From Chlamydiota bacterium (GTDB lineage: Bacteria > Chlamydiota > Chlamydiia > Chlamydiales > Parachlamydiaceae): DNA of 29,748 bases. Below the pieces are notes generated by a model. It ran no database searches. It was given only the letters and a program-made list of their open reading frames with translations, and had not been told where the DNA came from. The stretch lies in the NCBI GenBank assembly GCA_013286075.1, contig JABDGJ010000009.1:1-29748 (forward strand), given 5' to 3'. Below, in pieces: positions 17,401 through 24,869 of this stretch (position 1 is the first letter of the stretch; each line of letters starts with the position of its first letter). The position numbers and the translations under genes are program-made.

Positions 17401-18005
17401 GCGAGTTCAGCTTTATCTTGCACGACATCTTCTTCCGGCAGGAAAAAAGGAGATTGCCCGAGTACCTCTGAAGCATAGATATATTCTTCTAACAACTCTT
17501 TTTGGAATTTTTTATCTTGGCGAGCATGTTCTTTTGTTTCTGCTTCCATAAGGGTTTTTCGCAAATGCTCTTTTTCTTGGTCGGTTCTACTTACCACTTT
17601 TTCAATATCCGTTTCTTTCGAATACGCCACAAGGAGTTCGTTGTAGTGGGATTCTAAAAAATAGAGAACGGCTGCCAAATGCTGGCAATCATACTTATAT
17701 GTACAATCACAATCTGAATCAGTCACAATAGATTCTTGCCGATCCACTTCAATTTCCGATTCATAACAATGATCGTAAGTGCCTTTTACTCGGCATCCAA
17801 ACCGAATGATATTTGATTTTAAATCGATAATTTTGATGAAAACAACCATCTGGCTGTCGTATAAAACCTTTCCTTCTTTTAGGATGGCGGGGGAAAATTC
17901 GTGTTTAAGCTTCCGAAAGTTTAGCATCATTCTTCTCGAAACTGAAGGGGTGAATTTTTCAAAAAATTTCTCCAACAAATTGTATTTCCCTTTTACCTTT
18001 TTCAA
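14436..18005 (-). CDS. SWI2/SNF2-family helicase with SWIM zinc finger
   Basis: A 1189-residue DNA-dependent ATPase. Near the N-terminus C99-x-C101-x5-C107-x-H109 forms a SWIM zinc finger, a DNA- or protein-binding module. A long family-specific region follows, then the two RecA-like lobes: ADEMGLGKT (Walker A, about 745-755), DEAQH (motif II, about 850), LTGTPIEN (motif III), and in the second lobe FSQYTRML, GGSGLNLVGADTVV and DQAVRRAHRYGQ (motif VI). This combination matches the bacterial SNF2 type conserved in chlamydiae next to mreB. Such proteins translocate along duplex DNA and remodel protein-DNA complexes; the specific target is unknown. It is first in the reverse-strand operon SNF2-mreB-pckA-LysM and divergent from tRNA-Gly. 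Confidence 0.93.
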   Translation of the reverse strand: MKKVKGKYNLLEKFFEKFTPSVSRRMMLNFRKLKHEFSPAILKEGKVLYDSQMVVFIKIIDLKSNIIRFGCRVKGTYDHCYESEIEVDRQESIVTDSDCDCTYKYDCQHLAAVLYFLESHYNELLVAYSKETDIEKVVSRTDQEKEHLRKTLMEAETKEHARQDKKFQKELLEEYIYASEVLGQSPFFLPEEDVVQDKAELALLYNFIQPKGEETQVEIQLALRLPSRSKSLHISQINLFIEAIRYNEAVYIGNKRYYFSLQSFDEASAAILKLVIDSVRFPEIKNEKQQRMAWLDLESFGAILATSYEITQSQVSGIFPIHGKNNDLCQLPCLYHGTIEEPLHTSMMPVTLCFELDYLEVPTPKILLKPQIAVKNKVIQTEEAIVFESSKPGIIFENIYHPFHSSIKRKHLRSLPTIRNMTIPQPLFGTFAENSLSELSRFAEISNKEIIERFTTLPFVEQVKAECDIHYLNGELEASLNFVYGKIKVPAASSQLNAKQITSFVTEEGILARNLTEEQQIIDILFSDFIYNPSQGTYSAKNEKKIVEFMTEVIPAHQDQVKFNCPENLLDQFIYDNSTFTLRLRETERIDLYEVEIQVNGYLQGLTIDLLWDCLSSKRAFVELSTKGARKKVKGESHRNPHKVLVLDLEKLAPVVQILDELGINRLDNHIERRPLWSLASLNIEQYKGLPIEFSITPKLQEIQLQMLGKIPYESFEIPTSIQASLRNYQVDGIRWLDRLRCMHLNGILADEMGLGKTLQAITTLTQFRNTGQKFHSIVVCPTSLVYNWKEEFNKFNPEFKVLPVDGNPTQRKKLLDEIDQYDVIITSYTLLQKDIEFYKTIAFGYAILDEAQHIKNRTTRNAQSVKMIQAAHRLILTGTPIENSLDELWSLFDFLMPGLLSSYDRFVEKYIRQSNTTPVGKNLDNLRQKLAPFILRRMKQDVLSDLPPLSEIVYHCHLSEVQQQLYRSYAASAREELSQLVKKEGFDRVQIHVLATLTRLKQICCHPAIFAKDRAETGDSSKYDMLLELLQTLIEGKHKTVIFSQYTRMLSIMREDLQRQGIRFEYLDGSSKNRLSIVKKFNEDQNIPIFLVSLKAGGSGLNLVGADTVVLYDMWWNPAIEDQAVRRAHRYGQKKSVSSYKLVTLNTIEEKILELHKRKRTLVKEVVSNDEDMMKKLTWEEVLELLQT

Positions 18006-18055
18006 AAGAATAACTCAATTAAAACAAAACTCTCATTGAAAACGGATGTTTGCCC

Positions 18056-18085
18056 TTGCTGAAAAAATTCTATATCTTCTATAGT
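18056..18085 (+). promoter_or_regulatory. Possible promoter for tRNA-Gly
   Basis: TTGCTG (18056-18061), 18-base spacer and TATAGT (18080-18085) lie about 30 bases upstream of the mature tRNA 5' end, in the 109-base gap to the divergent SNF2 gene. Confidence 0.4.
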
Positions 18086-18114
18086 TATTAACCTGAGTTT
18101 TTAGAATTGAACAT

Positions 18115-18186
18115 GCGGGTGTAGCTCAGCGGTAGAGCATCACGTTGCCAACGTGAGGGTCGTGAGTTCGAACCTCATCACCCGCT
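18115..18186 (+). tRNA. tRNA-Gly(GCC)
   Basis: A complete 72-base cloverleaf. The acceptor stem is GCGGGTG paired with CACCCGC plus discriminator T. The D arm is GCTCAGCGGTAGAGC. The anticodon stem CACGT/ACGTG closes the loop TGCCA, giving anticodon GCC. The T arm is GTGAGTTCGAACCTCAT with the invariant TTCGAA. The 3' CCA is not encoded, so it must be added after transcription. The trigger factor gene begins 12 bases later, so tRNA processing probably releases the tig message. Confidence 0.97.
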
Positions 18187-18198
18187 ATATAACCAAGA

Positions 18199-19524
18199 AT
18201 GCCAAAATATATGACGACAAACCCCGATGACATTGCTATTGAAACAAAAAATAGCGAAATTGTTACAGTGCAAGTAACCAAATTACCCCATTGTCAAGTG
18301 AAATTGGAAATTTGGGTGCAACCAGAAGGGACAGCTGCGGCTTATACGAAGGCCGTGCAAAAGATTAAAAAAGAAATCTCTATACCTGGATTTCGCAAAG
18401 GACGAGCACCTAATGCACTCCTTTTGGATAAGTATGCTTCTTCCATCCAATCAGAATTTGTCCAAGTCGTACTGGAAGTGGGAATAAACGAAGCTTTAGA
18501 CCTAACAGGAATCTATCCGCTACGACAAGGAATTCGGGAACGGCCGATTGTCAAGGAATGCAGTAGAGAAAAAGGAGCTCATTTTATTTTAGAATTTGAA
18601 CAACGCCCTGTTCTCCCTACAATAGATTTCAAAGAAATGCACATTCCTCCATTTACTCCACCAGTCATTACAGAAGAAGAACGAGAATACGCATTCCATG
18701 ATTTTTTACATCGCTTTATGACATTTGAGGAAGTCAATGATAGGGGAGTACTGGAAAACGACTATATAGACTTAGATTTGACTCTCGAAGAAGAAGAACC
18801 CCGAGTTATTGCAGAAAACAAGAGAATACAAGTAAACGAGAAAGTAATGCCGTTATGGCTTATCGATGTGATCCAAGGAAAAACAACGGGTGAGTTAATT
18901 AAAGGGATTACGAAAAACGATCCAAACAATTCGAGTGTACCTTCCACTCCTTTTCACGGAAAAATTGGAGGTATTTATCAGGGCATTCTTCCTCCTATCG
19001 ATGACGAACTCGCTAAAAAAGTGGGTCTGACAACCATTGAAGAATTGAAAACAAAGCTGTATAAGCAATTAAACGATCGCACCTATGAAACAGCAAAGAT
19101 GAGACATGTCGATCAAATTCTCCTCCTTCTTATGGAAAAATTCCCAATGGACTTCCCCCGTTCTTATATTGATCATTATCGCTCCGTATTTCTGGAAGAT
19201 TACAAAGAAAAGTTGCATGCAGCTGGAAAAGGAAACGAAATTGATCAACCCGAATGGGTAGAGTACATTGAAAAAAACAGCTTACAAAAACTTCATGCCG
19301 ATTTCTTATTTAAAACCATTGAAAAAGAATATGGCATTACTGTAACAGAAGAAGATGTTTCTAGAGAGATGTTGCACCAACTAGGATTGATGCAAGCTGG
19401 GGTAGGGTCATTGAGTTTATCTGACCTAAAAGATGATGACCAAGCTAACTTAAGAAAAAAGTTACGCGACATTGCGTTGGACAATAAAATTAAAGATTTC
19501 TTGGTTGATCAGTCAACCACTTAA
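18199..19524 (+). CDS. tig: Trigger factor, ribosome-associated chaperone
   Basis: A 441-residue trigger factor, the first chaperone to meet nascent chains at the ribosome exit tunnel; it also has a peptidyl-prolyl isomerase domain. The ribosome-docking signature is PGFRKGRAP (around residue 63; usually GFRKGxxP). The central PPIase-like domain follows (FEEVNDRGVLENDYIDLDL...), and the C-terminal helical arms span from ELAKKVGLTTIEELKTKL to the end. The N-terminus is about ten residues longer than typical; ATG at 18211 is a possible alternative start. It stands directly after tRNA-Gly and before clpP and clpX, the classic tig-clpP-clpX order, and is 17 bases from clpP. Co-transcription of the three is likely. 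Confidence 0.95.
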   Translation: MPKYMTTNPDDIAIETKNSEIVTVQVTKLPHCQVKLEIWVQPEGTAAAYTKAVQKIKKEISIPGFRKGRAPNALLLDKYASSIQSEFVQVVLEVGINEALDLTGIYPLRQGIRERPIVKECSREKGAHFILEFEQRPVLPTIDFKEMHIPPFTPPVITEEEREYAFHDFLHRFMTFEEVNDRGVLENDYIDLDLTLEEEEPRVIAENKRIQVNEKVMPLWLIDVIQGKTTGELIKGITKNDPNNSSVPSTPFHGKIGGIYQGILPPIDDELAKKVGLTTIEELKTKLYKQLNDRTYETAKMRHVDQILLLLMEKFPMDFPRSYIDHYRSVFLEDYKEKLHAAGKGNEIDQPEWVEYIEKNSLQKLHADFLFKTIEKEYGITVTEEDVSREMLHQLGLMQAGVGSLSLSDLKDDDQANLRKKLRDIALDNKIKDFLVDQSTT

Positions 19525-19541
19525 TTTAAGAAGGATCAATC

Positions 19542-20168
19542 ATGCTATACGATGATCGAAGTCAAAGACCTCGAGCTTCTCTTACACCCTATGTAATTGA
19601 AGATAAAGGACGGGGTGAGCGCTCCATGGATATTTATTCTCGACTGTTGGTAGATCGGATTATTTTTCTTGGAAGAGAAATCGATGATCAAATGGCAAAT
19701 GTTGTCGTAGCACAATTGTTATTTTTGAAAATGGAAGATCCAAAGAAAGACATTCACATCTATATTAATTCGCTCGGTGGTTATATTACAGCTGGGCTTG
19801 CGATTTTTGACACTATCCAATACATAGGCTGCAATATCAATACGTATTGTATTGGACAAGCAGCTTCGGTAGGAGCCCTTTTATTGGCAGCAGGGACAAA
19901 AGGGAAACGTTTTGCTCTACCCAATAGTAGAATCGTGACCCACCAACCTCATGGGGGCGTGGGAGGAACTGCGGCAGATGTTTTGTTACAAGCAAATGAA
20001 ATTCTCTATCTAAAAGAGCGACTAAATCACATCATGTCTCAGTGCACAGGACAACCTATTTCAAAGATTGCAAGCGATTCGGAAAGAGATTTTTACATGA
20101 GTCCGCAAGAAGCGAAAGAATATGGTTTAATTGACGAAGTGATTGTCCCCAAAAAAACGGAAAAATAA
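19542..20168 (+). CDS. clpP: ATP-dependent Clp protease proteolytic subunit
   Basis: A 208-residue serine protease that forms the double-heptamer degradation chamber served by ClpX. The catalytic triad is visible: S109 in GQAASVG, H134 in VTHQPHGG and D183 in SERDFYM. The signature [18 protein letters not shown] and handle helix [15 protein letters not shown] are intact. AAGGA lies 8 bases before the ATG. Chlamydiae carry two ClpP paralogues, and the one next to clpX is the copy usually called ClpP2. It starts 17 bases after tig and is followed by clpX with a 15-base gap. Confidence 0.97.
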   Translation: MLYDDRSQRPRASLTPYVIEDKGRGERSMDIYSRLLVDRIIFLGREIDDQMANVVVAQLLFLKMEDPKKDIHIYINSLGGYITAGLAIFDTIQYIGCNINTYCIGQAASVGALLLAAGTKGKRFALPNSRIVTHQPHGGVGGTAADVLLQANEILYLKERLNHIMSQCTGQPISKIASDSERDFYMSPQEAKEYGLIDEVIVPKKTEK

Positions 20169-20183
20169 GAGCCTGTTTTGCAT

Positions 20184-21425
20184 ATGAGTAAAAAATCTAC
20201 ACCAAAAGATCTGGCAAGTTGCTCGTTTTGTGGCAGAACAGAAGAAGCGGTAGACAAATTGATTTCCGGCCCTAATGTCTACATTTGCGACAAATGTGTA
20301 CGACTTTGTATGGGAATTTTAGATAAGAAGGCCCCTGCCAGCTATGACTTTAAAATCCTCAAGCCTAAAGAAATCAAACAAAAACTCGATGAATATATTA
20401 TTGGCCAGGAGAGTGCGAAAAAAACGATTTCCGTAGCGGTCTATAATCATTATAAAAGAATCCGTTCTAAAAATAAGGATCCGCATCACATTGAGTTTAG
20501 TAAATCAAATGTATTGTTATTTGGACCTACTGGTTCTGGAAAAACATTAATTGCAAAAACTCTTGCTTCCATATTGGATGTCCCCTTTACTATAGCCGAT
20601 GCAACAACTTTAACAGAAGCTGGTTATGTTGGAGAAGATGTAGAAAACATCATTCTTCGCTTACTCCAAGCTGCTGATTATGATGTCGCAAAGGCAGAAC
20701 AAGGGATTATTTACATCGATGAAATTGACAAAATTAATCGTACCACAGCCAATGTTTCTATTACTCGAGATGTTTCTGGCGAAGGAGTACAGCAAGCACT
20801 CTTAAAAATTGTAGAAGGAACGATTGCCAATGTCCCACCTAAAGGGGGAAGAAAACATCCCAATCAAGAATACATCAAGGTAAATACAGAAAATATTTTG
20901 TTTATTGTGGGAGGAGCTTTTGTCAACTTAGAGAAAATTATTGCAAAAAGATTAGGAAAAGGAACTATTGGTTTTGATAGCTCTCATCGAGAAGTAATCG
21001 ACCCCAACCAGAAAAGTCAATTGCTTGCAAAAGTACAACCAGAAGATCTCGTGCAATTTGGGATGATTCCCGAATTTGTTGGAAGGTTTAATAGCATTGC
21101 CAATTGCAATGAGCTCACCCTTCCCGATTTGATCAGTATTTTGTCAGAACCCAAAAATGCGGTCATTAAGCAATTTATTGGACTCTTTGAATTGGAAGAT
21201 GTGAAACTGCAATTTACCTCAGATGCGCTAGAGGCTGTTGCACAGCAAGCTATTTCAGCCGGAACAGGTGCCAGAGCCTTGCGACTCATCTTGGAGAATC
21301 TCATGAAGGAACTTATGTTTGAGGTTCCTTCCGATCCAAGCATTGCCGAAATTCTCATCGAAAAAGAAAGCGTGACTGAAAAAAAACCTCCTATCATCAA
21401 AAGAAACGACCAAAAAATCGCTTAG
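20184..21425 (+). CDS. clpX: Clp protease ATPase subunit ClpX
   Basis: A 413-residue AAA+ unfoldase that feeds substrates to ClpP. The N-terminal zinc-binding domain has C13, C16, C35 and C38. The ATPase core shows GPTGSGKT (114-121, Walker A), IIYIDE (175-180, Walker B), the pore-loop motif GYVGEDV (147-153), and the ClpP-docking tripeptide in TIGFDS, which shows it is a ClpP partner. The sensor II arginine appears in GTGARALR. I chose ATG at 20184 over the in-frame TTG six bases upstream. The Shine-Dalgarno is weak (AAGAG), so translation may depend on clpP. It is the last gene before the 215-bp palindrome at 21437. Confidence 0.96.
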   Translation: MSKKSTPKDLASCSFCGRTEEAVDKLISGPNVYICDKCVRLCMGILDKKAPASYDFKILKPKEIKQKLDEYIIGQESAKKTISVAVYNHYKRIRSKNKDPHHIEFSKSNVLLFGPTGSGKTLIAKTLASILDVPFTIADATTLTEAGYVGEDVENIILRLLQAADYDVAKAEQGIIYIDEIDKINRTTANVSITRDVSGEGVQQALLKIVEGTIANVPPKGGRKHPNQEYIKVNTENILFIVGGAFVNLEKIIAKRLGKGTIGFDSSHREVIDPNQKSQLLAKVQPEDLVQFGMIPEFVGRFNSIANCNELTLPDLISILSEPKNAVIKQFIGLFELEDVKLQFTSDALEAVAQQAISAGTGARALRLILENLMKELMFEVPSDPSIAEILIEKESVTEKKPPIIKRNDQKIA

Positions 21426-21436
21426 AACCCCAACGT

Positions 21437-21651
21437 CATTAGACCTCTTGCATAACCTCTTCTCGTGTGCCCGCGTGCGTGCCCGTGCCCCTGCCCGAAC
21501 TTACCTACGAGCCATTTTGATTAACATGGACACAATACGTATAAGCAATTCCCGACCTTACTAAAAATATAACATCAGAAAGTTAGTTTTTTCGGGTAGG
21601 GGCACGGGCTCGTACGCGGGCACGAGGAGGGGTTATATAAGAGGTCTAATG
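21437..21651. repeat. MITE-like palindrome of about 215 bp
   Basis: Arms of about 62 bases (21437-21499 and 21591-21651) are inverted copies: the outer ends are CATTAGACCTCTT and AAGAGGTCTAATG, the inner parts carry CGTGCCCGCGTGCG and related GTGCCCGTGCCCCTGCCCG runs. The roughly 90-base centre is AT-rich without a coding frame. There is no transposase, so this resembles a non-autonomous element. AGACCTCTTGCATAAC resembles ends of IS5-type elements, from memory. It sits between the convergent clpX and rodA genes and can terminate both. Confidence 0.8.
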
Positions 21652-21672
21652 TTTGCGCATCCTATTGGGGGA

Positions 21673-22815
21673 CTAGAACATGAATCGTCGACTGTAGATA
21701 CTTTGTAATATTCCGAGAGCGATCATGGTTGACAAAACGGATGATCCTCCATAAGTAACTAAAACCAAAGGAACTCCAGTAATGGGAAGGAAGCCGCACA
21801 TCATTCCAATATTCACAAGAATATGCATGGCGAGATAAACGGAAACACCTGCGGATAGCAAACGACCAAAAGGATCTTTGGCAACAGCTGTGACCTGAAA
21901 GCTGAAATAAAGCAAGGCATAGTAAAGCGCCAGTAATATAAATAATCCAATGAAGCCAAATTCTTCTCCGAATGCGGGAAAGACCGAATCGGTATAAGGT
22001 GCTGGCAACCACCCTCTTCCACTAAATTCACTTTTTCGCCAACCCGATCCAGTCAAGCCTCCAATGGCGATTGCTGTTGCAGCTGCTTTTTGGTGATGGG
22101 TGGATGGATTTAATCGATCAAATTGGTATTCCTTGAGAATTTTTGTTGCGTAGGGTCGGAGGCTTTCATGAGGAACAATTCCCAAAAATAGAACAGTCAC
22201 TAACACTAACGCACTTCCTCCTACAATCGTCATCCATCGGATAATGCTCCTGCGCAAATCGCCAAAATAAAACATGACCAAAGTAATTGGAAATAGGACG
22301 AGCGCAGTTCCTAAGTCGGGTTGCTTGAGAATGAGAATAAATGGAATTCCTACGATGAGCATCGCGTAAAAAGCAGTGCTCCAGGTATGCGCCACGGCTC
22401 TTCGTCTCTCTAAAAACCAACTCAAAGTGATGACGACAATACATTTTGCACATTCCGAAGGTTGAAAACTGACATTAAGGATCGGTATTCGATACCATCG
22501 ATGGACTTTTTGAATGGAATCTGTAAAAAAAACTCCAATTAATGATACAATCATGAAGGCGTATAGAACCCAAGCCCATTCTCGCAATTTGTTATAATCT
22601 AATCCCGCACAAAAGAAATACATTGCGGTTCCAATCAAAAACCATTGCATTTGCGTCTGAGCAATGGGGGTAAAAAACCCTTCTTCTGCAGAAAAATCAA
22701 TAGGGGGATTAGCACTATAGGAAGAAGTTACAAGAAGGCTAATGAACATGAGTCCTACCATCACAGGTAAGACTCTAATATCCATGCGACTAAGATAACG
22801 AGAATTCCATATCAT
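21673..22815 (-). CDS. rodA: SEDS peptidoglycan polymerase RodA
   Basis: A 380-residue integral membrane protein with about ten hydrophobic segments, of the SEDS (shape, elongation, division, sporulation) family that polymerises glycan strands from lipid II. Family hallmarks include FQPSECAKCIVVITLSWFL, ILKQPDLGTALVLFPI, NPSTHHQKAAATAIAIGGLTGSGW and the Asp-containing YTDSVFPAFGEEFGFIG, which holds the essential loop aspartate. ITGVPLVLVTYGGSSVLSTMIALGIL is the C-terminal signature. The usual glutamate-histidine before the TD pair (EQHTDFIF) reads PAPYTDSVF here. It starts only 14 bases from the divergent birA, as rodA and birA adjoin in chlamydiae. Together with MreB it would build septal peptidoglycan. 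Confidence 0.93.
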   Translation of the reverse strand: MIWNSRYLSRMDIRVLPVMVGLMFISLLVTSSYSANPPIDFSAEEGFFTPIAQTQMQWFLIGTAMYFFCAGLDYNKLREWAWVLYAFMIVSLIGVFFTDSIQKVHRWYRIPILNVSFQPSECAKCIVVITLSWFLERRRAVAHTWSTAFYAMLIVGIPFILILKQPDLGTALVLFPITLVMFYFGDLRRSIIRWMTIVGGSALVLVTVLFLGIVPHESLRPYATKILKEYQFDRLNPSTHHQKAAATAIAIGGLTGSGWRKSEFSGRGWLPAPYTDSVFPAFGEEFGFIGLFILLALYYALLYFSFQVTAVAKDPFGRLLSAGVSVYLAMHILVNIGMMCGFLPITGVPLVLVTYGGSSVLSTMIALGILQSIYSRRFMF

Positions 22816-22829
22816 TTTTGGATCATACC

Positions 22830-23579
22830 ATGAAAATAATAAAAAATCATATAGCCAAGCACATTCATTTTCCTGTAATCGATTCTACTAACACTTGGGC
22901 GAAACTGCATTCCAATGAATGGGCTGCCGATGGATTGACTGTAATTACAGCTTCTTCTCAAACAGGAGGAAGAGGCCGTTTGCAGCGCAAGTGGGAGTCT
23001 CCTCCCGATACTAATCTCTATGCCACTTTTTGTTTTTGGGACGAATCGGTTTCTTTATCTATCGGGCAAATTCCGCAGTTGCTCGCACTCGCAGTAGTAG
23101 AAATTCTGGAAGAACTTTCCTTTTTTTGCAAAATCAAATGGCCTAATGATTTGATGCTCGAAGAAAAAAAAATGGGGGGAATTTTGACTGAAGTAATTAC
23201 TGTGGAAAATAAGAAAGGAATTGTATGTGGGATTGGTATCAATATCAATATGACCGCGATTCAACTTTCTGTAATCAATCGGCCTGCCACTTCTCTCTTT
23301 GTAGTCAGTGGTAAAATTTTTTCTATAGAGAATATCTTGCAATCTTTACAAAAAAAATTTTTGTCTTATCTACAAACTTTTTTTGTCGATGGGTTTTCTC
23401 CGTTCTTTTCGAGCTTTGTTTCCCGTTCTTATCACTCCAAAGGGCAAAAGATCCGTTTCCAAACAGGCCAACAATGCATCGATGGAGAATTTCAATCATG
23501 GGAATCCAATGGTGCTGTAACCATTCGTCTTCCAGATCACACCACACACATTTTTTATGCAGGTGAATTTATTGAATAA
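22830..23579 (+). CDS. birA: Biotin-protein ligase
   Basis: A 249-residue enzyme that activates biotin with ATP and transfers it to the biotin carrier of acetyl-CoA carboxylase. Motifs are SSQTGGRGRLQRKWESP (biotin-AMP binding, with GRGRxxRxW), KWPNDLM (the KWPND signature, catalytic Lys) and KMGGILTEV, followed by the GIGININM segment. The C-terminal domain is shortened but present. There is no N-terminal helix-turn-helix, so it is a non-regulatory (group I) ligase. I chose ATG at 22830; the frame continues 12 bases upstream to a TTG. The start lies 14 bases from that of the divergent rodA, so the promoters must overlap the opposite genes. Confidence 0.93.
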   Translation: MKIIKNHIAKHIHFPVIDSTNTWAKLHSNEWAADGLTVITASSQTGGRGRLQRKWESPPDTNLYATFCFWDESVSLSIGQIPQLLALAVVEILEELSFFCKIKWPNDLMLEEKKMGGILTEVITVENKKGIVCGIGININMTAIQLSVINRPATSLFVVSGKIFSIENILQSLQKKFLSYLQTFFVDGFSPFFSSFVSRSYHSKGQKIRFQTGQQCIDGEFQSWESNGAVTIRLPDHTTHIFYAGEFIE

Positions 23580-23628
23580 TTTTTAAAATAAATTTTGACG
23601 TTATGGTTAATAATATTTTTTTTAAAAA

Positions 23629-23656
23629 TTGACAAACAATTAATTATATATAAAAT
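23629..23656 (+). promoter_or_regulatory. Promoter for the small membrane protein at 23689
   Basis: TTGACA (23629-23634), a 16-base spacer and TAAAAT (23651-23656) in a very AT-rich leader; alternative -10 boxes overlap. The consensus -35 is the best in the window. Confidence 0.5.
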
Positions 23657-23688
23657 AATAGGGAATATATTTTTATAGGAGGAATTAT

Positions 23689-24081
23689 ATGCAGTCTTAT
23701 TTAATAGAGTTTCGCAAGGATATATACAATTGGTATGAACAACGGGTGGATGATTGGAAACAGTGTGGAGATAAGCAAAATTCTGCTGACAAAAGAACAA
23801 ATGCTTCTTTTCGTTTAGTGGGAGGAGCATTCGTAACACTTGGTACTGTGACTATCTTGGCAACAGTTTTATCCCCTACTTCGAACGCACTTTTAAAAAT
23901 CCTAACAGGATTGGCTTTATGTATTTTAGGTGATGACTTTATCCAGAGAAATCGGGACGATACATGGGCAAAGATTAAGAAGACCAAGACCATTATATCA
24001 ACCGAAATTTGGAACAGTATACAACGAAGTGAGCTCTATAAGAAGATAAGAACAACAATCAAAACCTCGCTTTTTGGGTAA
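23689..24081 (+). CDS. Small membrane protein with two hydrophobic segments
   Basis: A 130-residue protein with no family I recognise. The first 42 residues are charged and aromatic (FRKDIYNWYEQRVDDWKQC). Two hydrophobic segments follow at about 43-64 (LVGGAFVTLGTVTILATVL) and 68-80 (ALLKILTGLALCIL), separated by a short SPTSN turn. The C-terminal 45 residues are basic and probably helical. This is a hairpin of the Inc type in a small protein. It has the strongest translation start in the window, AGGAGG at 23677-23682 before ATG, and its own promoter. It sits alone between birA and nifU, which suggests an independently expressed accessory gene. Confidence 0.7.
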   Translation: MQSYLIEFRKDIYNWYEQRVDDWKQCGDKQNSADKRTNASFRLVGGAFVTLGTVTILATVLSPTSNALLKILTGLALCILGDDFIQRNRDDTWAKIKKTKTIISTEIWNSIQRSELYKKIRTTIKTSLFG

Positions 24082-24092
24082 ATACAGAAAGT

Positions 24093-24869
24093 CTATAAAT
24101 CGGGAATGACGGTGAGGTGGGGGTGAATTTTGCTTCGCAATACATGTTGAATGTAAGACAAGGTTGTTCCTGTAGCTGAAAAGCAGGAAGTACAGGAACC
24201 CTTGTAAGCGATTAAAAGTTCTTTTCCGTTGTTCAGAAGATCTTTAATTTCGACGCCCCCTGCATCGAGTTCTATATACGGCCGAATATCGCGAGCGATG
24301 ACCTCTTCGATGAGGGCGATTTTTTGTTCTTTTCCCAATTCTTCCCATCCAGGATACCCCCCTTCTACTACTTCTCCAATATCCGCGGGTGTTGGGGGTG
24401 CGACATAATTTGTTGATAATGGAATGTCCATGCATTGCTTAGCCGCTTTGTCAATTGCCTCTAACACAAGGTTGAGATGAGGAGCGGTTTCCTTTGGGAA
24501 AGAGGGAATATCTGGCTTATCTCGCGTTTGTTGATCGATAACATGAGCAGTGATTCTTCCCGCTTGGTCATAATTTTTTCCAATGACTAATTCACAAGCA
24601 ATTTCTGCGGCTCCAATGAGAGCCGATTGGCCATACATTTGGAATTTGGCATCGACGATGATTCCATCTTCTGGATCGACTAGCCAGTAGAGACAAATTC
24701 CGTTTCCTTCTTCCACCGACCCTTCTCTTCCTGTAGCTAAACGCATTCCTCTTTCATCCGATTGCTCTTGTTGAAAAACTCCGACCGATCGAGGTCGATC
24801 GATTTTCGCTACGAGTTTTTTACTGTAACGGGACCAAGGAAATGGTTGTGTAAGAGTGGTATAGCTCAT
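24093..24869 (-). CDS. nifU: NifU-like protein lacking scaffold cysteines
   Basis: A 258-residue protein with two regions. The N-terminal part begins like IscU/NifU scaffolds (YSKKLVAKIDRPRSVGVF, then DGIIVDAKFQMYG), but the three cysteines that hold the nascent Fe-S cluster are not found at their places: YGCG reads YGQS (Q81), and the HCS site reads HLN (L132). The C-terminal Nfu domain, about 180-258, is complete and has the cluster-binding pair C226-x-x-C229 in GSCTSCFSATGTT. It can therefore be an Nfu-type carrier, but probably not a classical IscU scaffold. Its start overlaps the end of nifS by 4 bases (24866-24869), and it is last in the gpmA-nifS-nifU operon. Its gene name follows chlamydial usage. 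Confidence 0.85.
   Translation of the reverse strand: MSYTTLTQPFPWSRYSKKLVAKIDRPRSVGVFQQEQSDERGMRLATGREGSVEEGNGICLYWLVDPEDGIIVDAKFQMYGQSALIGAAEIACELVIGKNYDQAGRITAHVIDQQTRDKPDIPSFPKETAPHLNLVLEAIDKAAKQCMDIPLSTNYVAPPTPADIGEVVEGGYPGWEELGKEQKIALIEEVIARDIRPYIELDAGGVEIKDLLNNGKELLIAYKGSCTSCFSATGTTLSYIQHVLRSKIHPHLTVIPDL

Noticed and set aside
21437..21651. Replication origin or attachment site
   Set aside because: No DnaA-box cluster, integrase or tRNA-end duplication accompanies the palindrome.
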